Shown here: positions 1 to 7,081 of the stretch, piece by piece
Layout: every line of letters begins with the position of its first letter
Position numbering within the stretch: the first letter of the stretch is position 1
Source: G963674665 sp964609625
GTDB taxonomy: Bacteria > Desulfobacterota > Desulfovibrionia > Desulfovibrionales > Desulfovibrionaceae
Assembly: GCA_964609625.1 (NCBI GenBank)
Contig: CAZSRS010000004.1
Coordinates: 139,871-203,870, forward strand
Length of the DNA: 64,000 nucleotides
Direction: 5' to 3'
The notes under the pieces: model-generated
Databases searched by the model: none
What the model was told of the DNA's origin: nothing
Seen by the model: the letters and a program-made list of their open reading frames with translations, nothing else
Position numbers and translations under genes: made by a program

Positions 1-169
1 CTCCAGGCAGGGCAAGTTGTTCCACGGTCATGTCATCGCACCGCCCCTGCTGTTGGAAAACGTCGAGTGCCAGGCCGTGGTCATCACCACCTTTGCCCGT
101 CAAGACGAGATCCACGAGCAGATCGTGCCTGTCTGCAAGCGCCGGGGTCTGGAGATTGTCCGCCTCTGA
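1..169 (+). CDS. 3' end of an unidentified gene
   Basis: An open frame enters from the left edge (second base of the window) and stops at a TGA ending at 169. The visible 55 residues include LFHGHVIAPPLL, then AVVITTFARQDEI and end in KRRGLEIVRL. This alternating strand-helix pattern resembles the C-terminal nucleotide-binding-like fold appended to some sugar-modifying enzymes and methyltransferases, but the piece is too short to assign. It ends 51 bases before the next gene on the same strand, so the two could share a transcript. The reading frame differs from that of the following gene. Confidence 0.6.
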   Translation, partial: SRQGKLFHGHVIAPPLLLENVECQAVVITTFARQDEIHEQIVPVCKRRGLEIVRL

Positions 170-219
170 TCTCGAGTGCATCTTGGCATGACCCGCGGCA
201 CGAGCCCAGGAGGCTCCCA

Positions 220-2364
220 GTGACGCTTCTCCTGCACTTCGTCGTCTTTCTGGCCGCCTTCCTGCTCTTTCAGGTGGAGCTGATCGCCTCCAAGGCCCTG
301 TTGCCCGGATTCGGCGGCAGTTATCTGGTCTGGGGCGTGAGCGTAGTGGTCTTCCAGGGACTGCTGCTCCTCGGTTACAGCTATGCCCACTTGGCCGGCC
401 GCCTGGTCAGGCTGCGCTGGTTCCGTCTGGTGGTGGCCGTCGCGCCTTTGGTTCCCTTGCTCTTCTTCCCCCTGCATCTCGAGGCCCTGATCGGTCGGCA
501 TCCATCCCTGCCCTTTGCCATGGACATCGCCTGGACCTTGCTCTCCAGCATCGGCTTGGCCTTCTTTATCCTGGCTTCCCTGTCCGTGCTCCTGCAGCGC
601 TACCTGGGCAGTGCCCGCCTGCGGCAGAGCGCCAACCCCTACGTGCTCTACGCCACTTCCAACCTCGGCTCCTTCAGCGGCCTGCTCAGCTACCCCCTGC
701 TGGTGGAACCCGGCCTGGACCTGGGGCGGCAGTTGGTTCTCTGGCAATGGCTCTACGGCCTGGGAGCCTTGCTCTTCCTGGTGGTGCACCTCTGGGCTGG
801 CCGGTTGCCCCAGGCCCCGGCAGCGGCCTTCGCCGCACCCGCCCCCCGCCGCCGCGCCGTATGGCTGCTGTTGAGCGGCGCGGGCTCGGCGCTTTTCCTG
901 GCCGTGACCAACCTGATCACCTTCGATATCGCCTCCGCCCCCTTGATCTGGGTCCTGCCCCTGTCCCTGTACCTGCTCAGTTTCGTGCTGACTTTCAAGA
1001 ACACGCCCTGGTATCCCCTTTGGTTGCGGGAGCGCCTGCCCCTGTGCCTGGCCATTGCCCTGCTGCTCTATTTCCTGCACCAGCAGAGCTACACCCTGCC
1101 CCTGCCCGTGCTGCTGGGGGCGCATCTGCTGCTCTTGCTGCTGCTTTGCATCATCTGCCACGGCGAGCTGAACCGCACCAGACCGGAGCGGGTGGAGGAG
1201 CTGGCGGCCTTCTACATCTACCTGTCCCTGGGCGGCCTCCTGGGCGGGGTCCTGGTGAGTTGGGTCATCCCCGTATGCAGTAACTCGGTGCTGGAGTACC
1301 TGGCTGCCCTGGCGCTCCTGGGCCTGGGCGTGGCCCTGGCGCGGGGGGAACGTCCGGCCAGGGGGAACCTGCTCGCGGCCCTGGGCATCGCGCCGGTGCT
1401 GCTGGGCTGGTCCTGGCTCCTGGGCCGGAGCGACGCCTCCGTTTCCATGTACCTGGCGGCCGGAGCCGGCCTAGCCCTGGCCCTGATCTTCTTCGGCATC
1501 CGTGGCTCCGTCTGGGCGCAGACAGTCTGCCTGGCCATCGCCCTGCTTCTGGCACAGCATCTGGAGCAACTGCGCCCCGGCGAGGTGCTGCTGGAAAAAA
1601 AGCGCAATTTCTATGGGATCTACACGGTCTTCGACAAGGGAGAGAAGCGCTGGCTCCGGCACGGCACCACGCTGCACGGCTCCCAGTACCTGGACGCGGC
1701 ACGCCGAGGCCAAGCCCTGAACTATTACCACGCCAGCCTGCCTGCCGGGGAACTGCTCGGATCGACGGTCCTGTCCCTGGAGCGGGTGGGGATGATCGGC
1801 CTGGGCGCCGGGGCTCTGGCAGCCTACGGCCGCGAGGGGCAGGAGATGGTATTTTTCGAACTCGACCCCTACAACGGGGTGGTGGCCCGACGCTATTTCA
1901 CCTATCTCGAAGACTGCCGCGCCGACCTGGAGCTGGTCTTCGGCGACGCGCGGCTCTCTCTGGAGCAGCGCCCCCAGGAACGTTTTTCGGTGCTCGTGGT
2001 GGACGCCTTCAACAGTGACTCCATCCCCCTGCACCTGATCACCGTGGAGGCCATGCAACTCTACCTGGAGCGGGTGCAGCCCGACGGGGTGGTGCTTTTC
2101 CACATCTCCAACAAGTTCCTGGACCTGCGGCCGGTGCTACGGGCCAATGCCGAGCGCCTGGGCGTGCGCGGCCTGCTCAAGAGCGTGCTGGTGAACGTGC
2201 ACCCGGACGGCAACCAGACCATCTGGGCCGCCATCAGCCGGAGCGAACGCACGGCCGAGACCATGATCCGCGAGCTGGGCTGGCAGCGGTTGGAAAACGC
2301 CCCCCTGCGCACGATACAGCCCTGGACCGACCGCCACTCGAATATCGTGGCGGCGTTTCGGTGA
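220..2364 (+). CDS. membrane-anchored spermidine synthase-like protein
   Basis: This 714-residue protein has a long N-terminal half made of many hydrophobic segments (roughly residues 1-470) and a C-terminal Rossmann methyltransferase-like domain. The latter carries the glycine-rich S-adenosyl loop MIGLGAGALAAYG followed by the acidic strand FFELDPYN and a downstream LVVDAFNSDSIP, the pattern of spermidine synthase-fold enzymes. Family members of this fused type are annotated as spermidine synthases, but substrate is generally unproven; the aminopropyltransferase reaction is inference only. The frame extends upstream to 67, but GTG at 220 is preferred: it has AGGAGG six bases ahead and begins directly with a membrane segment. 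It lies 51 bases after the partial gene and converges on the repeat protein. Confidence 0.85.
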   Translation: MTLLLHFVVFLAAFLLFQVELIASKALLPGFGGSYLVWGVSVVVFQGLLLLGYSYAHLAGRLVRLRWFRLVVAVAPLVPLLFFPLHLEALIGRHPSLPFAMDIAWTLLSSIGLAFFILASLSVLLQRYLGSARLRQSANPYVLYATSNLGSFSGLLSYPLLVEPGLDLGRQLVLWQWLYGLGALLFLVVHLWAGRLPQAPAAAFAAPAPRRRAVWLLLSGAGSALFLAVTNLITFDIASAPLIWVLPLSLYLLSFVLTFKNTPWYPLWLRERLPLCLAIALLLYFLHQQSYTLPLPVLLGAHLLLLLLLCIICHGELNRTRPERVEELAAFYIYLSLGGLLGGVLVSWVIPVCSNSVLEYLAALALLGLGVALARGERPARGNLLAALGIAPVLLGWSWLLGRSDASVSMYLAAGAGLALALIFFGIRGSVWAQTVCLAIALLLAQHLEQLRPGEVLLEKKRNFYGIYTVFDKGEKRWLRHGTTLHGSQYLDAARRGQALNYYHASLPAGELLGSTVLSLERVGMIGLGAGALAAYGREGQEMVFFELDPYNGVVARRYFTYLEDCRADLELVFGDARLSLEQRPQERFSVLVVDAFNSDSIPLHLITVEAMQLYLERVQPDGVVLFHISNKFLDLRPVLRANAERLGVRGLLKSVLVNVHPDGNQTIWAAISRSERTAETMIRELGWQRLENAPLRTIQPWTDRHSNIVAAFR

Positions 2365-2376
2365 TGGGTGCTGTAC

Positions 2377-2685
2377 TCAGACCCTTGTATTGACGAGGAC
2401 CACGGCGTTGGTGGCGGGGTGGACCATGAGCTGGCCAGGGCCGGAGGTGATGGTGTGCCCGCCGCCCACGGTGCTCAGGTGCCCGGCCGGGGCCGTGGTC
2501 AGATAGCCGCCGCCCTGAACCACAATGTGGCCGGCAGGGCCGGCGATGGTGTGGCCGGCAGGGCCTGCGGTCACCTGACCCGCGGGCGCGGGTTCGATGT
2601 GGCCCGCCGGGGCCGGGGTGGTGTGGCCAGGCGGAGCCGGGACGGTCTCGCCCGGCGGGAAGTTGATAACGCCGTAATAACCCAT
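2377..2685 (-). CDS. small octapeptide-repeat protein
   Basis: I do not recognise this 102-residue protein. After a nine-residue lead (MGYYGVINF) it is built almost entirely of ten tandem eight-residue units between residues 10 and 89: PPGETVPA, PPGHTTPA, PAGHIEPA, PAGQVTAG, PAGHTIAG, PAGHIVVQ, GGGYLTTA, PAGHLSTV, GGGHTITS and GPGQLMVH. Glycine at position 3 is invariant, position 4 is usually His, and positions 5 and 7 tend to be small or beta-branched. Such regular short periods suggest a beta-solenoid or a metal-binding array of histidines; both are inference. It has no signal peptide. The ATG at 2685 is chosen; an in-frame TTG at 2697 is possible. The ribosome site is weak. It ends 13 bases from the convergent spermidine synthase-like gene. 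Confidence 0.6.
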   Translation of the reverse strand: MGYYGVINFPPGETVPAPPGHTTPAPAGHIEPAPAGQVTAGPAGHTIAGPAGHIVVQGGGYLTTAPAGHLSTVGGGHTITSGPGQLMVHPATNAVVLVNTRV

Positions 2686-2878
2686 CGGTACCCACAACCT
2701 CTGCGGATGTCAGGACAATAACGCTGGAAAAGGGTGCGATTCCCTGGGACTTCGTCAGAAAGTCCGATCCTGTTTCCAAAGATATGCCAGCATCGCGGCC
2801 ATGGCAAGCGTTCGTCCGCATTTCTGTCCCCTGCTTCACGACTCTGGACAAACCCACATCCTGTGCTACATGGAAACC

Positions 2879-3124
2879 ATGAGCAAGGAATCCCCGAAAA
2901 CGCAAGACGTCGCCGCTCTCTACCAGCGCGCCTTCGACGAGTTCGGCGCGCGGGGCTGTGGAACATCCGCAGGCTGGAGAACCCCACCCGCGCGGACGCG
3001 CTCGCCATCACGCACACCCTCCGGATCGAGGGCAACCTGGCTGCCCGGCTCCTGGCCGAGCAGATCGAGAGGGCATGTCGTGATGCTGGTTGCGCATCAT
3101 ATCCAAAATCCGCCGCGCCCTTAA
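2879..3124 (+). pseudogene. small conserved-looking gene split by a frameshift
   Basis: The first frame starts at ATG 2879 and reads MSKESPKTQDVAALYQRAFDEFGAR, then turns into proline/arginine-rich nonsense. In the frame one base away the natural continuation appears: LWNIRRLENPTRADAL, followed by AITHTLRIEGNLAARLLAEQ and IERACRDAG. The two pieces join at the GGGG run near 2959-2962; one extra G would restore a protein of about 70 helical residues. The second frame then has no early stop and runs into the 3' end of the opposite PAP2 gene, so a second change near the end is possible. I read it as either a recent pseudogene or a homopolymer error. The function is unknown. The end given is the stop of the first frame. 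Confidence 0.55.
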
Positions 3125-3155
3125 GCGCCCCCCGCACTCTCTCGCGGGGTGCGGG

Positions 3156-3773
3156 TCAATCCATGCCCACGGCCTTTCGCCACGTTACCGGGCACAGTGC
3201 CCGACACAAGGTCCAGAGCAGGACAGCGGCAAATGCCCCCACCACCCAGCCGGACAGCACGTCAGTTGGATAGTGCTTGCCCAGGTAGAGGCGGGAGTAC
3301 CCCACCACCAGGGGCAGCAGGAATATCCAGGGCCTGACACAGGGCCTGATGCCGGGCCAGAGCAGGACCGCGGCCAGGGCCAGGGCCATGGAGTTGGCCG
3401 CGTGCCCCGAAGGGTACGATGAACCACGCTCCTTTTCCTGGACAAAATCCACCGGCCGCGCGCGCCACGCACCATCTTCCTGGAAATACACCCCAGGCAG
3501 GGCATTCAGGGGGCGGACCCTGCCCACGGCATCCTTACTCAGGTTCGTGATCAAATCCGCGAGCCCCACACTGCCCCCCAGCACCAGGGCCATGAGCAGC
3601 ACCGACAGTAGGCCCCGGCGCGGCAGGAGCAGGAGTAAGACCAGCACGGCCAATATCCAGAGCAGGGGGGTGTACGAGGCCACGGGCATGAGCAGGTCCA
3701 GGACCTGGTTGCGCCACTGCTGGTTGACCAGCTCGAAGAAGTACAGGTCCCAGGCCTGCGTCTGGAAGGCCAT
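3156..3773 (-). CDS. PAP2-family membrane phosphatase
   Basis: This 205-residue integral membrane protein contains the three phosphatase signature blocks of the PAP2/acid phosphatase superfamily: KDAVGRVRP (KX6RP), PSGHA, and SRLYLGKHYPTD (SRX5HX3D) with the catalytic histidines in the last two. About five hydrophobic helices surround them. Relatives dephosphorylate lipid phosphates such as phosphatidic acid, phosphatidylglycerophosphate or undecaprenyl diphosphate; the substrate cannot be told from sequence. The periplasmic position of the active site is the family norm. The gene follows the flavoprotein gene by one base, so the two are probably cotranscribed and translationally coupled. Confidence 0.9.
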   Translation of the reverse strand: MAFQTQAWDLYFFELVNQQWRNQVLDLLMPVASYTPLLWILAVLVLLLLLPRRGLLSVLLMALVLGGSVGLADLITNLSKDAVGRVRPLNALPGVYFQEDGAWRARPVDFVQEKERGSSYPSGHAANSMALALAAVLLWPGIRPCVRPWIFLLPLVVGYSRLYLGKHYPTDVLSGWVVGAFAAVLLWTLCRALCPVTWRKAVGMD

Positions 3774-3774
3774 G

Positions 3775-4350
3775 TCAGTCGTGCAGTCTCTTGAGCAGCC
3801 AGGCCATGTTCTGCCCCAGCACGCGCATGGTCTTCACGCCTTCCTCGTCGTTGAGCACCTGCCCCTTGTCCAGACCGTAGCCCAGGTTCCAGTAGCTGGA
3901 GCCGGGCACGATCATCTGGCTGATGAAGAAGAAGTAGTTCAGGGTGTTGAAGACATGGCAGGCGCCGGCCCTGCGCACCGCGACCACCGAGGCGCCGACC
4001 TTGCGGCGGTACATGTCGCCGTTGGCTCGAGCCACCATGCCCGAGCGCTCGATGAGCGCCTTGATGCTGGCGCTGGCGTCGGCAAAGTAGGTCGGCGAGC
4101 CCAGGATGATGCCGTCGGCCTGCTCCATCCTCTCGATGTACTGGTTCAGGGCATCGTGCTCCACGGCGCAGCGACGATCCTTGTTCTTGAAGCACTTGTA
4201 GCAGGCGATGCACCCCTGCAAGGGCGCACCGGCGAGTTCCACCAGCTCGGTGTCGATACCCTCCTGCTCCAGTTCCTGGAAGACCAAGCGGATGAGTTCC
4301 GTTGTGTTGCCCCCCTTGCGGGAGCTGCCGTTGAAGGCCACGACTTTCAT
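3775..4350 (-). CDS. NADPH-dependent FMN reductase-like flavoprotein
   Basis: This 191-residue protein has the flavodoxin-like fold of the FMN reductase / iron-sulfur flavoprotein family. It starts MKVVAFNGSSRKGGNT, the phosphate-binding loop for FMN, and has GSPTYFADASASIK further on, another FMN contact region. A compact cysteine stretch, GCIACYKCFKNKDRRC, resembles the CX2CX2CX4-7C cluster motif of iron-sulfur flavoproteins, so a [4Fe-4S] cluster is likely but not certain. A GTG lies six bases upstream in frame, but AGGAGG sits seven bases from the ATG at 4350, which decides the start. It is between polA (32 bases upstream) and the PAP2 gene. Likely role: electron transfer or quinone/flavin reduction in an anaerobe. 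Confidence 0.85.
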   Translation of the reverse strand: MKVVAFNGSSRKGGNTTELIRLVFQELEQEGIDTELVELAGAPLQGCIACYKCFKNKDRRCAVEHDALNQYIERMEQADGIILGSPTYFADASASIKALIERSGMVARANGDMYRRKVGASVVAVRRAGACHVFNTLNYFFFISQMIVPGSSYWNLGYGLDKGQVLNDEEGVKTMRVLGQNMAWLLKRLHD

Positions 4351-4381
4351 TATCACGCCTCCTGTGTGGTTGTTGTTCCTG

Positions 4382-6991
4382 TCAATGGGCCTGGGCCCAG
4401 GTTGTGCCGTGCCCCCAATCCACCTTGAGAGGCACGGAAAAGTCTTGGGACACGCGCACGTTGGTCATGACCTGGGCCAGGCGTTCGCCCACGTTCGTGG
4501 CGGCCCGCTCCGGGGCCTCGAGCACGAGTTCGTCGTGTACCTGGAGCAGGATACGCGCGTGCAGCGCGGCCAGGGGTCGATCCCTGTCCACCTCGATCAT
4601 GGCGATCTTGATGATGTCCGCGGCGCTGCCCTGGATCACGGTGTTGATGGCCTGGCGCCTGGCCTGGGACTGGAGCTGGTTGTTGCGGGAGTTGATGTCC
4701 GGCAGCCAGCGTCTGCGGCCGGCCAGGGTGGTGACAAAGCCCTGTTCCTTGGCCGTGGACTCCACCTGCTCGTAGAACTCTCGCAGCCTGGTCAGCCGGC
4801 TGAAATAGCGCTCGATGAAGGCCTTGGCCTCGTTGAGGCCGATGCCCAGATCCCTGGCCAGCTTCTGCGGCCCCATGCCGTAGATCAGTCCGAAATTGAT
4901 GGTCTTGGCGCCCCTGCGCTCGTCAGGGGTGATCGTCGCCGGATCCTTGTCGAAGAGCAGTCCCGCGGTGCGGCTGTGGATGTCCTCGTCGTTGGCAAAG
5001 GCCTCCAGTAGTGTGGGATCCTGGGAGCAGTGGGCCAGGACTCGCAACTCGATCTGGGAGTAGTCCGCGGCCACCAGCTCCAGGCCCTGGCCGGCGCGAA
5101 AGCACTGGCGCATGCGCCGCCCCAGGGGGCCACGGATGGGGATGTTCTGGAGGTTGGGGTTGCTGGAGGAGAGGCGGCCGGTGGCCGTGGCGAGCTGGTT
5201 GAAGGTGGTGTGCAGCCGTCCTTCGGCATCCATGAGCCTGGGCAGGGGTTCCAGATAGGTGGAGCGCATCTTCTCCAGTTTGCGAAACTCCATGATCTCG
5301 TCGATGATAGGGTGCTGGCCCTGGAGCTTTTCCAGAGCGGCCTGGGACGTGGAGGCGCCACCCTTGGGTGTCTTGCCCGCGGTCTTCAGGCCCAGGGTTT
5401 CGAAGAGCACCTGCCCCAGTTGCTGGCTGGAGCGGATGTTGAACGGCCCTCCGGCGTATTTATGGATAGCTTGGCTGTGGCGGGTGATCTCCCTGCGCAC
5501 TTCCAGGAGAAAGGCCTCGAAGGCCTGGGGATCGATGCCGATGCCGGCTTGCTCCATGCACGCCAGCACCGGGATCAGGGGTAGTTCCAACCCGCGCATC
5601 AGAGTCTCCAGGCCGGCCTCGCGCACTCCGCGCAGAATCTGCCCTCCCACCTGCAAGACCTGGAGCGCCGGGGCCTCCTCTCCGGCCGTGAAGTCCGCGA
5701 AACGCTCCCTGAGCTTGCCGAAGCCGTAGTCCCGCTCCTCGGGGTTGATCAAATAGGCGCCCAGGCCAAGGTCGAACCACTGTTCCATGGGTATGGTCTT
5801 CCAGGCCACATCCGCCGAAAGCAATGCCTTGACGTCCGGGGTGTGCACCAGCCGCGCCTTGGCGAGAGAGGCGACCAGGACCGCGCTGTCACCGTCGTGG
5901 TGGAATTCGCGTTCAGCCACGGCCAGATGCATGCACGGCGTTCCGTCTTCCATCTGGACGGGCAGCAGGCCGACCTCGCGCCCCTCCAGGATACGCGCCA
6001 GATCCGCCGGCTCTGGAGCCTGCTCCACTTCCACCGTGGGGGGCGCGGGGGACTGTGAAAACAGTATCCCCTGCACCATGCGCGGGGGCACGCTTCCCGC
6101 GAGTTCCGTCAATTCGTGCAGCAGGGAGCGGAATTCGAATTCTTGCAGAAAGTCGGCCAGTGTCTTGTGTTCGGGGCGGCCGCGCCTGTGCGCTTCCACC
6201 AGGGCCGCGGAGTCCTCCGTGTCCATGAGGTCGGTGCGCAGGGTGGTGAGCTTGCGATAGGTGAAGAGTTGCGCCACGTAGGGTTCCACTTTCTTGCGTT
6301 CCGCCGGGGTGAGCAGATCCAGGCCCTGGGTGATGGCCTCGATGCCCGGCAGCCTTTCGAAGATCTTGGCCGCGGTCTTCGGCCCCACGCCGGGCACGCC
6401 GGGGATGTTGTCGCTGGAGTCGCCGATCACGGCCTGGAAATCGGGCCACTGCGCCGGAGTGAGCCCGGTCTCCCGCTCAAAGGATTCCAGGGTCTCCAGC
6501 TTTTCGCTCTTGGCCATGGGATCCCAGATAACCACGTTGCTGTCCAGGCACTGTTTGAGGTCCTTGTCCGCGCCCACGATGATCACGGGGCGTTCGGCCT
6601 TGCATCTGGCCGCCATACTGGCGATGAGGTCGTCGGCCTCCACGCCGTCGGAGACCTCGACCTTGAAGCCCAGCAGGCCCACGCCGCGTTTGATGGGATC
6701 GAGCTGCGCGATCAGGTGCTCGGGCGTGGCCTCGCGTTGCGCCTTGTACTGGGGGTAGAGATCGTTGCGGAAGGTGGGGCCGCGGCCGTCGAGGAAAAAA
6801 CCGAGATAACGCGGATTCTCCTCGCGGATCAGCTTGACGAGCAGCTTGAGCACGATGAACAAGGCATTGGTGGGAAAGCCGTCCGAGCGCTTGAGGTCCG
6901 GGAAGGCATAGAAGGCGCGGTAGACATAGGCCGTGCCGTCCACCAGATAGATGGGCTCCGTTTCGAGGGAAAGACGCTCTTTCAGGGACAT
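4382..6991 (-). CDS. polA: DNA polymerase I
   Basis: This 869-residue protein has the usual order: N-terminal 5'-3' exonuclease (VDGTAYVYRAFYA at the start, then VEADDLIASMA and the helix-hairpin SDNIPGVPGVGPKTA), a middle exonuclease-fold region, and the polymerase. Polymerase motif A is VAADYSQIELRVLAH, motif B RRGAKTINFGLIYGM and motif C LLQVHDELVLE near residue 820. The middle domain lacks the DxE of proofreading motif I (the position reads REVGLLPVQMEDG), so 3'-5' activity is probably lost, as in Taq polymerase. It acts in Okazaki fragment maturation and repair. ATG at 6991 has AGGTG six bases ahead. The gene probably heads a polA-flavoprotein-PAP2 transcript. Confidence 0.97.
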   Translation of the reverse strand: MSLKERLSLETEPIYLVDGTAYVYRAFYAFPDLKRSDGFPTNALFIVLKLLVKLIREENPRYLGFFLDGRGPTFRNDLYPQYKAQREATPEHLIAQLDPIKRGVGLLGFKVEVSDGVEADDLIASMAARCKAERPVIIVGADKDLKQCLDSNVVIWDPMAKSEKLETLESFERETGLTPAQWPDFQAVIGDSSDNIPGVPGVGPKTAAKIFERLPGIEAITQGLDLLTPAERKKVEPYVAQLFTYRKLTTLRTDLMDTEDSAALVEAHRRGRPEHKTLADFLQEFEFRSLLHELTELAGSVPPRMVQGILFSQSPAPPTVEVEQAPEPADLARILEGREVGLLPVQMEDGTPCMHLAVAEREFHHDGDSAVLVASLAKARLVHTPDVKALLSADVAWKTIPMEQWFDLGLGAYLINPEERDYGFGKLRERFADFTAGEEAPALQVLQVGGQILRGVREAGLETLMRGLELPLIPVLACMEQAGIGIDPQAFEAFLLEVRREITRHSQAIHKYAGGPFNIRSSQQLGQVLFETLGLKTAGKTPKGGASTSQAALEKLQGQHPIIDEIMEFRKLEKMRSTYLEPLPRLMDAEGRLHTTFNQLATATGRLSSSNPNLQNIPIRGPLGRRMRQCFRAGQGLELVAADYSQIELRVLAHCSQDPTLLEAFANDEDIHSRTAGLLFDKDPATITPDERRGAKTINFGLIYGMGPQKLARDLGIGLNEAKAFIERYFSRLTRLREFYEQVESTAKEQGFVTTLAGRRRWLPDINSRNNQLQSQARRQAINTVIQGSAADIIKIAMIEVDRDRPLAALHARILLQVHDELVLEAPERAATNVGERLAQVMTNVRVSQDFSVPLKVDWGHGTTWAQAH

Positions 6992-7081
6992 GTCGCACCT
7001 GCGGGATGAAGGGGCGCTCCGCGGCCGGGCTCGGCGGCCGGGCTCCGCGCGCCGACCCGAGCGGGAACCAGCCGGCCAGGA

